From Trypanosoma brucei gambiense DAL972 (taxonomy: Eukaryota; Euglenozoa; Kinetoplastea; Trypanosomatida; Trypanosomatidae), in the NCBI RefSeq assembly GCF_000210295.1, contig NC_026740.1, positions 186,001-250,000 of the forward strand: a stretch of 64,000 nucleotides of DNA, read 5' to 3'. The translations under genes were made by a program, and so were the position numbers. The notes under the pieces were generated by a model. It saw only the letters and a list, made by a program, of their open reading frames with translations. It was not told the origin of the DNA and searched no databases. Below are positions 31,577-41,752 of the stretch, in pieces (the stretch's first letter is position 1; each line of letters opens with the position of its first letter).

Positions 31577-31601
31577 GTCCGCGGATAGCGGATGCGCGGA
31601 C
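31577..31601. other. GC-rich hairpin in the gene-free region
   Basis: Perfect 7-base inverted arms GTCCGCG and CGCGGAC surround an 11-base loop. It stands out because the surrounding sequence is low-complexity and AT-rich. It could be part of a structured RNA, but no snoRNA boxes are clear. Confidence 0.4.
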
Positions 31602-32181
31602 TTGCAGTTAGTAAGGGTTTGGGAGAAGAAGATGTTTAATGGGGTGTAAAGTTTTTGATGTATGTGTGTGCGCTTATTAATATGAGTATATGGTGAGAAG
31701 AATATGGAAAGGAAAAAGGGGTGTAACGGAGTTTGGGTTCGGTGGCTGTAATTGGCTTTGGGCGCCGTTACTCCTCATAGTTTGAAAGCATCCATTTTCT
31801 TTTCTTTTCTTTTTTTTCTTTTTTTTTAAAAACAGTCTCTTCGGATTCTTGTTTGCCATGTATATGAGTTTTTATTCACTCCCCACCCACTACCTTTTTC
31901 CCTCCGCAACGTCCCCTGCAAACCTTTTTTTTTTCCCCCTTAACCCTTCTATCTTACCTGTTGTTCCTTTTTTTTTTTTGGTTCTGTTGGTTAACTTCCG
32001 GGTTATCCACCAGCATCACTTGCTCTCATCCTGTAATTATAGTTTTTCAGGGACTGCACCTCGCAATGTATCGAAAGATCAAAAATGGCATGAACGATGG
32101 GTTTGTACTTTCAGTGTGGGGAAAGGGTGTGGGTGGGAGGAGTGTAGAAGGATTTATGAACTTGGGTCTTCTTTATAAATA

Positions 32182-32185
<4 letters not shown>

Positions 32186-32214
<29 letters not shown>
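32186..32214. repeat. Pure AT dinucleotide tract
   Basis: An uninterrupted 29-base alternating AT run within the gene-free region, likely length-polymorphic. Confidence 0.9.
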
Positions 32215-32216
<2 letters not shown>

Positions 32217-35200
32217 AATTTAAGCGGTGCCAGCAGTGATTTTTTTTTTCTTTGGTGGTGAGGAGGGAGGACTTCGTACGCAGCGTCGCGTGTTGCCTCC
32301 TCCGTTTTGTTTCACCTTTTGAACTTGTTGTGCTGTTAGGTGACAGTGAGAGGAAACTTTTTATGTATGTAAAAGGAGGCTGTGCAAACCTGAAGATATG
32401 TATGGTGAGTTAGGGATACATCAGAAGGAAGGTGAAAAATCAAGTAAAGAGGTAAATGAGTGCATGTGCGGGTCGATGGAAGGGAGGTGGAAAAAAAAAA
32501 AAGGAGAGATAAACATACGTATGAGTGTACCACTGCTTCAAGAGGTGCGATTTCTCAACACAGAGGAAATTTACTTTCCTCCACCTCTTTTTTATTTTGT
32601 TGTTCCCCAAAGAATTAGTGCAGGGTATCGCCCAGTTTTTGTTGCCTGTTTCACTGCTGCTTCCTCTCTTTTTTTTTTCCTTTACTTCATTCGTTGTATC
32701 GGTCTTAGCCTGCTTTCGTTCGTGCCTCGGTTAGAATCACTGGCTATAACTGTGTCTCCATTGTGAATGTTTTTTGTCTTCCCCCGCTTTATCCCTTTGT
32801 TTGAATCAAAGCTGCTTTCTTCTTCCCCTCATCATCCTTTCACCATCTTTTTTTTCCCCCTTCTTCTTCTTCCGTTGAATGATTGCACGACCCCCTTTTA
32901 CCTTTTTCGTGTATAGATAATTTCCACAACAACTTTACATAACCCCGCGCATAGCATCGGTTATAGCCTATTACAGGCTTTTTCAAGTGATGTAAGTTCT
33001 GCGAGAGGTGTGTGGGTTAAACAAGGTGTAAAATGTGGTTTCTTTAAACACCCAAATTGAGGTGCTGGAGTCCTCCACATCACCACTTTACCCACCGCTA
33101 CTGTTTTTTTTTTTTTGCCTTTTGTTTTGTTTTGTTCAGGGATAAGGCATCATATGCAACGATTGAGAAGCAGTCAAGCTTGCTTATGGTCGGGGAGGAC
33201 ATTTTGTGTTACCTCTTGCATTTTTTCCCCCCCTCCCGTGACGTTACATGGTTGAAGGTGAGAGAAGCTGAAAACAACGGGCGTGTTGTAAAGTAAAGTG
33301 AAGTGAAGTGGAGTGGAGTGCTGCGTGTATGACTGTGGATAGTGAGCTGAAGTTGGGGTTGCACTTCAGTACTGCAGCGTGTTTCTCGGTTTCTCTTTCT
33401 ATTTCTGTGTGTGTGTGTGATTGCATTTGTGTTTATACGTGTATGTGTGTAAACGAAAAAAGGTTACCTGGTAGGAGTTAAGGTGTGCGGTGAGGGGCTT
33501 CTCAACATTTTCGGTTTGACTGCTTCCCTTCAGTGGAGCGTAATATCGCCCTTCTATTATCCGCATCTTCCTCTTCAGTATTCTTGAAAGCCGTGTTGAG
33601 CGACATGTGCTGATGGGACACACGGATTTCAAAAAAAAAAAAAAGGGAATGGAGCGTGTATGTATGCATGAAAGTGTGAATGACGGAGGATGCGTATCTT
33701 ACCTGACTTTACTTGATAGCGGTAAGGGAGAGCAGTGGGAGAGCGAAATGAAGGAAAAATGTGGTTAAGTGCACGGAGCAAAAAAAAAAAAAAAGAAGGG
33801 ATATAAAGTCCGTCATTGTAGTGGTGAAGGTGGAAAGAGGTAATTACGGAAAGAAAAAGGAAAGGTGAGCAATGCTGTCGGAAGGGTGCCACAAGCTGAA
33901 AGAAGGAAATCTATGACGTAATGCGGTTGTTGTGTTTTCAAATACAGAGTTGTGGTGGGTATTCATAGATCCCTTCCCTCCCTCTTTACATATATAAATA
34001 TATATTTTACGACGTGGTGTTCACTGCCTCCAGTTCCTCATTTTTTTTTCTTGTGTTGCTCGCTTTGCTTTTTCCCCCTGTGGTTACACGGTGTTGTTTT
34101 TCCATTCGTCCTGATTCCAACCTCTTCCCTCTCACGGTGCTTCGGCGTCGTTTTGATTTGATGCTTGTGGTTCATTGGTTTCCTTGCATTTTTTTGCCAT
34201 CTGGTTAGTTGGTTGGCTCCTTCCACCTTGTTGATGAACTGTCCACTTGTTTCGCAGTGCGAGTTGGTGAAACGGCGTGTGCTGTTCTGAAAAGTGTGTG
34301 GTCCCGTCGCTGCACTGCCATCTCACTTATCAGTTTGTTGCGCAGACTATCGTCGGCTAATGCTCTTTTTTTTTTTCCACCATTCCCAGTCGTTGCTTAC
34401 CTTTTGTAATCTTTCAAAGTCGTGTGATTCATCCCTACCTTAATTCTGTTGTTTACATAACGAATTTTGTGTTCATTTTCAGCGTTGGTACCATCATTCT
34501 CATTCCTTCAACTTCTCATGGTCCAACAGGTGTGCAGAATGTGTGTATCGGGAAGCGGATTTAGCGGTGTGAGAGAGAGAGGGCGTGTGACCACATTAAA
34601 GGGGTGACGGCATTGATGCAAAGCAAACGAGAAGAAAGAGGATGAAAGGCAAAAAAAAAAAGAAAAAAGAAATAATAGTTGAAAAGGTGAGGTGGGTACA
34701 TATCACTCGTCCCACTTACAGTCGCTAAAAAGGGGGAAAAGAAACAGAAGAAATTGAATTCAATTTAGCATCCCGAGTTCTTGGGTGCGTTGTTGATGTG
34801 GTTGGAGGGGGGAAAGTGGAGGACAGAGCTTCGGTTATATTGTATACGTTTGTATATATACATATATTTATGCATATGCACACCTGTGTTTGTGGGAGAT
34901 TGTACGTCAAATAAGACTTACATAGACGGAAGGAAAAAAAAAAGAAGAAAAGAAGTTAGCAAGAAAAGGGGAACAGGTGATTGAGATTGTCCGCCTTTTA
35001 TATTTTCTTCAGGACCTCTACTCCGCAGGAGTGATCTTTCCCCATACCATTATTCTTCACGTCGCACCACACTTATTGAAAATTTGGGTTACTGGCAATA
35101 GCTTTTCGTGATCACAGTGGATTATTTTGTCTTATGCGATTAAGAGAACAACCGCATCTGTACTTTACGCTTTACTCCTTCTACCTCACTTGATTTATGT

Positions 35201-35219
35201 CTGAATTTTTTGTTCCCCC

Positions 35220-35221
35220 AG
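35220..35221 (+). promoter_or_regulatory. Probable trans-splice acceptor for NMD3
   Basis: A tract from about 35203 ending TTTTTTGTTCCCCC is followed directly by AG. The resulting 5' UTR is about 122 bases and contains the CA/TA tract. Confidence 0.6.
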
Positions 35222-35313
35222 TAGCAACACCGATATAAGGGGGGCCGCTGCATTGAGAGCTAAATCGTAAGGACTAAGGGTTACTGTGCGGCTGATCGCG
35301 CACACGCGCACAT

Positions 35314-35339
35314 ACACACACACACACATATATATATAT
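35314..35339. repeat. Compound (CA)n(TA)n tract abutting the NMD3 start codon
   Basis: About seven CA units run into about six TA units, ending four bases before the ATG at 35344. The tract would lie in the 5' leader of the mRNA. Confidence 0.9.
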
Positions 35340-35343
35340 TACA

Positions 35344-36972
35344 ATGGATCTCGATGACGAGTTCATTACAAACCGCAGTGAGGCCACCATTCCAAAGGTC
35401 CTTTGCTGTGTGTGTGGGCTCCTCATTGACAGTAACCCGAGCAACATGTGTAGCAGCTGCCTACGCTCTCACGTTGATATCACAGAGTCTGTACAAAAAG
35501 AATATATAATTGTGTATTGCCCCGAGTGCAGCCGCTATTTGCAACCCCCACAATACTGGACTCGAGCGGATCTAGAAAGCCGTGAGCTCCTTACCATCTG
35601 CCTCAAGCGTGTGAAAGGTCTCAGTCGAAACGTTTTCAAACTTGTTGACGCCAAATTTATATGGACGGAACCACATTCCAAGCGCCTGAAAGTAAAATTG
35701 GTGCTTCAGAAGGAGGTGATGAGCAATATCGTGATTCAGCAAGCGTGCGTTATTGAGTATGTTGTCGTGTGGCAACAGTGTCCAACCTGTCAGAAGGTGG
35801 CTACCGGGCAGCCTCAGTGGGACGCTTGCGTTCAGCTGCGGCAGAAAGTTGCGCATAAGAAGACGTTTCTTTATCTTGAACAACTCATTCTGAAGCACAA
35901 GTTACAGGAAAATTTCATTCGAGTCGAGGCACAGCCCGATGGATTGGACTTCTTTTTTGCACACAAAAGTCACGCCTTGAACTTTTTGGAGTTTGTCAGT
36001 CGCAATAGTCCTGTCACGCGCCGCGATGCCGTACAGCTAGTCTCACACGATAGCAAGAACAATACCGCGGTTCAGCATCATACCTTTTCTCTCGAAATTG
36101 CTCCCTTGTGCCGTGAGGATCTTGTACTGCTACCTTACCAAAGTTACTACCTGAAGCTTGGTGGACTTGGACCTCTCGTGCTTGTCCACAAGGTTTACAG
36201 CAGTGTTGTCCTTGTCGATCCTCGGACGCTGCGGGCCAATGAGTTCACAGGGACGTATTATTGGAAGAAGCCCTTTCTTCCTCTCATGAACTCTCGCGAA
36301 ATGACGGAATTCTACGTGCTACAGTGTACACCAACTGGTGTAACGAATGGTCGCTATCACTTAGGTGTTGTTACCGTCTGTCTTTCCAGTGAAGTCGGCT
36401 ACGGACGCGAATGGATCGTCACATCCCACTTGGGTGGGCTTCTGCAGCCAGGTGACCTTGCAATGGGTTACTTACTGGAAGGCAGAACCTTCAACCATGA
36501 GGAATGGGAAAACAACAAGTATAAGCAAGACCAGTTGCAAGAGGTGGTGCTTGTGAGGAAGCACTTTCCGGCGCAACGGGCCCGTCGCCACAGGCGGAAC
36601 TGGAAGTTGAAGCGGTTGGATGTTATGGATCCTTCTTGTGCTGAACGCAACGCAAGGCGGCAGGAAGAACAGGAGGAGGAGCGGCTTGAGTTTGAGGACG
36701 AACTGGAGCGAGATGTGGAACTTCGCCGTGATGTACCCATCTATAAGATGCTTGATAGTGAATTAGCTGAGCGGGTGGTAAAGAAAAATGAAGGAAAAGG
36801 AAATGCCAACCCTGAGAATGAGTGTGATGACGACGCGGACGAGGCGCCGCAGATAGCATTGGAGGAGATGTTGGACGAACTTAGGCTTAGTGACGATGAT
36901 GAGACCGCTGCTGCCGACGATGAAGAGGCATCCGTCGAAAACGCCAGAAAAAAGAAACGGCCTGAGGTGTAA
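35344..36972 (+). CDS. NMD3: NMD3, 60S ribosomal export adaptor
   Basis: This 542-residue protein is the adaptor that binds late pre-60S ribosomal subunits and links them to CRM1 for nuclear export. The N-terminal domain carries CxxC pairs at residues 21-24, 36-39, 59-62 (CPEC) and 146-149 (CPTC), the zinc-binding signature of NMD3, followed by the conserved central beta domains with GLDFFFAHK and YLKLGGLGPLVLVHK. The C-terminal about 100 residues are acidic, with a leucine-spaced stretch (EEMLDELRL) that could act as a nuclear export signal, and end in a basic KKKRP that could act in import; those two roles are inferred. The ATG at 35344 is the first in the frame. Confidence 0.96.
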   Translation: MDLDDEFITNRSEATIPKVLCCVCGLLIDSNPSNMCSSCLRSHVDITESVQKEYIIVYCPECSRYLQPPQYWTRADLESRELLTICLKRVKGLSRNVFKLVDAKFIWTEPHSKRLKVKLVLQKEVMSNIVIQQACVIEYVVVWQQCPTCQKVATGQPQWDACVQLRQKVAHKKTFLYLEQLILKHKLQENFIRVEAQPDGLDFFFAHKSHALNFLEFVSRNSPVTRRDAVQLVSHDSKNNTAVQHHTFSLEIAPLCREDLVLLPYQSYYLKLGGLGPLVLVHKVYSSVVLVDPRTLRANEFTGTYYWKKPFLPLMNSREMTEFYVLQCTPTGVTNGRYHLGVVTVCLSSEVGYGREWIVTSHLGGLLQPGDLAMGYLLEGRTFNHEEWENNKYKQDQLQEVVLVRKHFPAQRARRHRRNWKLKRLDVMDPSCAERNARRQEEQEEERLEFEDELERDVELRRDVPIYKMLDSELAERVVKKNEGKGNANPENECDDDADEAPQIALEEMLDELRLSDDDETAAADDEEASVENARKKKRPEV

Positions 36973-37370
36973 AGGCGAGATCTAATTAAAAGACGGAAAC
37001 TGCACCACCGCAGCAGGGATATCCAATTACATGGCTACCGGGGAGGGGAAAAGGTTTGCTACGTGTGTAATGTAGGGGTTCCCTTCTCTGTGTGTTTGTG
37101 TGTGTGATGTTTGCGCATAAAAATCTTTTGTTATTAATACGGTACGTTAATCGAGGACACTATATATAAATTTATTTTCTAACCTCAGTGTTACCTTGCT
37201 TCTGGTGCTTCATGGGGTCAGGATTCCAACGAGTTCAAGACTTTATATCCCTTAACCCCGCTTAGCTGTTTTATCCTTTCATTTTTCGTTTCTGCCGTAG
37301 TAGACAAGATCAATACTTACAGAGGTGTTTGCTGCCCGAAGGTTTGTCAAATTGTGTCCATTGCATAGCC
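36973..37370 (+). other. Intergenic region with splice acceptor
   Basis: This holds the NMD3 3' UTR. A pyrimidine-rich stretch at about 37265-37295 with AG at 37299-37300 is the likely acceptor for the next gene. A TA-rich segment lies near 37160. No gene is seen. Confidence 0.55.
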
Positions 37371-40247
37371 ATGAAAGTCGCAGGTTCAATTCTCGCATTA
37401 CTGCGCAACAGACTACCAACTGCACCTCTACATCCGGTGACTGCAGCGGAGCTTCTGTGTGAGCTTCATCCATCTGAAGATCGAGTTGTGTCCGCCCATC
37501 TTGTGGGATGTGTGGAAGGGAATGGTGTTTTGCTATCGCTTCCCGTCCTACTCGGCCTCATTCGACGCGGTTACTCCGACTCCTTAAAATCGTTTGGTAG
37601 TTCTGCACTTAGTCAATGGGGACCAATGGAAGAAACAATTTTTACTGCACTGTGGGTGCAGCTGCGAAGCCAGCGGGAAAGTTTAGTTGAAGTTGGAAGT
37701 GGTCCGGATGCCACAGACGGGATCTGTGAGAGTGAAGCCCAAGTGTCAGCACCGGAGAGACTCCACGCAGATTCCTGTCTCCTTATTGAGAGGATGATGC
37801 TTTTGATGATTAGCCTGGGAAAATTTGTGCTTCACTCAACACTCACGCTGAAGGGTGTTCGCCTTCAGCTCTTAGCTGAAGCACTGTCACCACTATGCGA
37901 TGCTGTCGAATCAGCATGGTGTCGCATGGCAGAAGCCAGGAATGCTGGTGAAATCCCTTCTGAAAGATTGCTGGACATCAGTAAGTTGGTGGCAAGGTGT
38001 ATTCATATATACGGAAAGTATTTTGCGGCGTATCATCACATATTTTGTGCAATTTTATTTACTGGTGTTGAAGCATCCCGAAAACTACTCGAGGCGCAGC
38101 TACCCTTGACCGATCGCGAAACACTCGCACGCGTACGTTCAGCTCGTGATGTGCTACTGGAGGTCAAACCGCTGTTGACGGGACTGTTGGTTCGTGCTTC
38201 CTCTCGAGAAACTCAGAGGTACGTTACGGAAGTTGAGGAGTGGTTGGAAATGATTGTCAGTCTCGTTGAAACGCCTGTCCTGAAGGCCGTTGGCCTGCAA
38301 CTGAGAAGTCATATCTGTAGTTTGGGCTCCTCTGGCAATGTAGATAACAGTGAAATTCTCGGCGCGGAGTTGAGAAATTGTTACATTGTGATGATGCACA
38401 CAGCAGCGGTTTTGCTCGCAATGCGCTTTCACCGCAACCAATTTTTTGAGGAATGCAACTTCTGTGTGCGTGCGAATAATTTGATTGCTCGGGGCCTGAA
38501 AACGATATGGTGGATGCTAGACACCATTACCATGTCCATGGGGTCGCCAAATAAGGCTGTAGAGCTGCAGGATCTCCACTCCGAAGACAGCGTAACGTGG
38601 TGTGAGTGGGGAAACTGTTGCGAGGTAGCGGAAGTTGTTCGTAGGTTTTTCCCCCTTTATAGCAATGACGCTCGTGTGTCTAAGATGGCCTTGACAAACC
38701 CTTATTTCTGCGTGTCTCACCACCCTCCGGTAAGTGAAATAACTAGCGTTCTTCTGCGCATACTTCGTGCGGCGTGTCATCGTCTCGCTAGGTCTGTTGC
38801 TGGTGATGGTGATTTGCAGTGCTCTACTGTTCCTTTCGTCGTTTTTCTTCAGATTGTACGGGCTGCACTCAGTTGGGGAGATGCATGTCGTGAAGATGGG
38901 GGACTCTCCCCGAGTTTTATATGGTCGACCATCCGTGCAACTTTACCCCGTCAGCTTCATGCATCCTCACCGCCACTTTGGACTGTGTTGATGTTACTGG
39001 AAGATCTTGGCGCCTCCGCATATTTCTGTGCATATCATTGCCGGGTGAAGTTGAGCATTGAAGACAGGACTGTAATTGATGCAATGAAGGAAATGTGTGA
39101 CAACTGCTTGGCGTATCTGAACAAGCGTTACTTATGCGATGATGACCTAGCTGATGCTGATGTTATTTGTCGTGTTCTCCATACCCTCGCCGCACTGAAA
39201 ACGAGGGAAAGAGACCAGTCCACGCTCTTTGGAGGAGACCTTTTTTTTAGACATTCCACCCTAATGAATCATTTAAGGAAGCAGCTTGTGCCACTGGACC
39301 AAGGTGTGCTGCGTCGCTCGGGTGGTTCATCCACGAGCTCAAGCCGTACGGGAATAAACAATCTGGCAGGTGATCCTCAAGGTGGGGACTTTCATGGAGG
39401 TGCTTACTGGTTCATCTGCAGTGCGTGCGAAACGAATATTCTTTGGCAGAAAGGTACCGCGTCAATTAGCTCCCCGAGCAGTTGCCACTGCTGGATGCGA
39501 CGCAATGACCCAGTTGAGGCTGTGGTAGCGTGCATAGAGCTGTTTCTTCCATTACTTGGACAGGAAGATAGGGTTGGAGACCACGAGCATTTTATGGAGG
39601 ATGCTTATCCTACTTTACGGTCTGTGTACAATGCTGCCATCCGTAGTTATTGCACCACGACTCCTTTGTGCGGTACCTTGGGATCCGATGAACTTTTTTC
39701 TTCAGATTGTGCCCTCCCATCAAAATATGGGACCGGCAGTGAACGCCAACCCCTGGCGCCCACAGCATTCCTCGTGGAGTGTCACCAGTATCTTCTGTTG
39801 CTTTACCCAACTGCAATACAGCCGCAGCATGCGTATCGGATATTGAGGGTTATGCTAACTACCTCACCACTTCTTTTTGCCCACACACCGCAATTGGCGC
39901 GCTTCCTTTTCCGCTGCCTTATTCCAGTGGAAAGGGGCAGAAGTACAAGCGCCCACGACTTCATCGAGAGTTGCGATCCCCAAGAGTTATGGCAGGTTCT
40001 TTTGTGTGCCTGTGCCACTCAGGTTGCGTGCGCTGGGTGTAAAACCTCGTCAAATAATGTTCGTCGCGATGAGGGAGGCAAAGTGCCGATCATACCCTCA
40101 AGCATTTGGAGTGAAGATGCTGAAATTGTTTTTGGTGTGTTGTACGACGTTGGCAACAGTGATGTGGGAGATAACGACACGTTTCTTACCATACGAGGGC
40201 ATGTGGTTCGTAGGGCGATGGAGATTCTACATGCACAGGGTCTTTAA
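37371..40247 (+). CDS. Protein of unknown function, 958 residues
   Basis: I do not recognise a family. The product looks mostly alpha-helical and leucine-rich, with no signal peptide, no clear membrane segment and no nucleotide-binding motif. The first 15 residues (MKVAGSILALLRNRL) form a positively charged amphipathic stretch that might be a mitochondrial presequence. A serine-rich linker (GGSSTSSSR) near residue 656 separates a long N-terminal helical region from a C-terminal region with scattered Cys and His. The frame is open upstream to 37329, but the first ATG after the likely splice acceptor (37299-37300) is at 37371. Codon use and lack of stops support a real gene. A TPR/HEAT-like solenoid is one possibility. 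Confidence 0.85.
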   Translation: MKVAGSILALLRNRLPTAPLHPVTAAELLCELHPSEDRVVSAHLVGCVEGNGVLLSLPVLLGLIRRGYSDSLKSFGSSALSQWGPMEETIFTALWVQLRSQRESLVEVGSGPDATDGICESEAQVSAPERLHADSCLLIERMMLLMISLGKFVLHSTLTLKGVRLQLLAEALSPLCDAVESAWCRMAEARNAGEIPSERLLDISKLVARCIHIYGKYFAAYHHIFCAILFTGVEASRKLLEAQLPLTDRETLARVRSARDVLLEVKPLLTGLLVRASSRETQRYVTEVEEWLEMIVSLVETPVLKAVGLQLRSHICSLGSSGNVDNSEILGAELRNCYIVMMHTAAVLLAMRFHRNQFFEECNFCVRANNLIARGLKTIWWMLDTITMSMGSPNKAVELQDLHSEDSVTWCEWGNCCEVAEVVRRFFPLYSNDARVSKMALTNPYFCVSHHPPVSEITSVLLRILRAACHRLARSVAGDGDLQCSTVPFVVFLQIVRAALSWGDACREDGGLSPSFIWSTIRATLPRQLHASSPPLWTVLMLLEDLGASAYFCAYHCRVKLSIEDRTVIDAMKEMCDNCLAYLNKRYLCDDDLADADVICRVLHTLAALKTRERDQSTLFGGDLFFRHSTLMNHLRKQLVPLDQGVLRRSGGSSTSSSRTGINNLAGDPQGGDFHGGAYWFICSACETNILWQKGTASISSPSSCHCWMRRNDPVEAVVACIELFLPLLGQEDRVGDHEHFMEDAYPTLRSVYNAAIRSYCTTTPLCGTLGSDELFSSDCALPSKYGTGSERQPLAPTAFLVECHQYLLLLYPTAIQPQHAYRILRVMLTTSPLLFAHTPQLARFLFRCLIPVERGRSTSAHDFIESCDPQELWQVLLCACATQVACAGCKTSSNNVRRDEGGKVPIIPSSIWSEDAEIVFGVLYDVGNSDVGDNDTFLTIRGHVVRRAMEILHAQGL

Positions 40248-41752
40248 TCTGTTGTGGTTCAGTGACGCCTGTTGTTATTGTTCTATTCTTTTAAAATCAC
40301 AAATTATCTTTATTTCAGTTGACTGTGTGTGTCTCTCTCTCTCTCCTTTTTTTTTTTGGGGGGGCTCTTCACATATTTTGCGCCTTTCGGTTTCACTTTG
40401 TTTTTTTATTTATTTTTTGTCTCAATATTTGGTTGCCGTGTCTTTTTTTCTTCCTTTTTACAAGGATGGACGATTTGTTCTTTTTCTTTTTGGTTCTTAC
40501 TGACTTTGACGTAATCAGTCTTCTTCTTTTGAAGCTTTTTATTTCACCTTATTGCTGTCTAGTTTTATGTTAGTTCGTTCTTTACCTCTTGTTCTTAGTC
40601 TTCTATTTTTACTTCGCTAATTCCATCTGGTCCTCGATCTATGGGGAGTTGACAGACATTCGAATTGTTTTGCAGGTGTCTGACTGTTTGTGTGGAAGGG
40701 GAAGAAGGTTTCAAGGATTGCCTTGTTAGTTAATCATTTTGATTTTTTTTCCGTATCGGGATTTAAAGGGGGGTTCCGTTGACCACGTTGTCGATTCTGT
40801 GGTTTTGGGGCAATTAGCACGTGAGCTCTTGTTTATATCCCTTTGTTGAGTGCTAATTAATGCCTCCAGGAGTCACTGCACGTCCTCAGTGAGGTGCGTT
40901 GATGCCATGAGGTTGACAGTTATTTCATAGCGGATCGACTTGCCGTTGACTCAGCGTAGACAATCTTTTTTTCTCTAATGTACGGGAAAGGTGCCATCTT
41001 CCGGGGTATCCGTGTGTCGGCCTTTGATATCAACGGAGGGGCTGAACTTATTTAACTCCTTGTTGTGGCTCCACCCGAGGTTGCTTCCCAAAATGAGACT
41101 GGGGTTAACGCCGGTTACTTAGTTTGTCGAAAGCTCTTTCCACTGTTGTTTGACGTGGGTGGTGCTTTCATTTTTTTTATCCTTTGCGATGATTTAAATC
41201 AGATACGTGCATGTGTGTGCAATTCTGTATGTCGGTGGTGTAGGGAGTGGGAATGTATCTGCAAGTTCAAAGGCTATGTTGTCGCTGTTTGTGTGTGTGT
41301 GTGGTGAAGGGTGGGGAAAGTGTAGTTGTTTACGAGTTGTGTGAGTGAATTCTGTCCTATGAAACACATTAGTGTGCCGATATTTGGGCCTCATGCGCTT
41401 GTTTTCTTAATATTGTTTCCAACTCCGCTCCTGACCCCTACCTTGTTTGTCAATTTCACAATGGCGTGCTTGCTGTTAAAAGTATAGCTCGCGGTGTGCT
41501 GAGGGAGGTGTAGCGTCACTAAAACAGTTTCTGAGGTAAGAAAGAGGGGAGACACACGCATAAATATCAATACACACAGGGCAACAATATACCGCTGCCG
41601 TTACAGCAAGAGGTCAAGGACAAAAACAAATAGCGTAAAAAAGGGAGGGTGTGGTGTTTTTTCCCCCTCCAGTGTATCTGTCAGCCCTCCACACTGCGGT
41701 AGGGTGAAAGTGGTTCATACTCACAAAAAAAAAAGAGTGGGAAGTATAATAA
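40248..41752 (+). other. Intergenic region of 1.5 kb, no gene seen
   Basis: T-rich sequence dominates 40320-40620. Open frames here are short, mostly lack ATG and are hydrophobic because of T-runs. A GT run lies near 41288-41303. Pyrimidines ending at 41670 followed by AG at 41671-41672 are the likely splice acceptor for the J-protein gene. Confidence 0.6.

Larger units (their letters stand above)
28873..35343 (+). other. 6.5 kb gene-free region of alternating purine and pyrimidine blocks
   Basis: No convincing coding frame occurs on either strand; the longest (184 codons, minus, 30899-31453) is Asn/Lys-rich low complexity. Purine-rich and pyrimidine-rich blocks alternate on the plus strand: purine at about 29.67-30.02, 31.27-31.78, 33.6-33.95 and 34.55-34.98 kb; pyrimidine at about 30.2-31.26, 31.8-32.05, 32.53-32.92 and 33.96-34.5 kb. 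Homopolymer runs of 9-15 A or T and GT-rich runs are frequent. Flanking genes are on the same strand, and typical spacing elsewhere in this window is 0.3-1.5 kb. It may hold a very long 3' UTR, spliced noncoding RNAs, or an internal transcription start or stop. I recognise no snoRNA, snRNA or tRNA. Confidence 0.7.

Noticed and set aside
40319..40573. 84-codon hydrophobic frame after the 958-residue protein gene
   Set aside because: It is generated by T-runs in a 3' UTR-like region and has no supporting splice acceptor.
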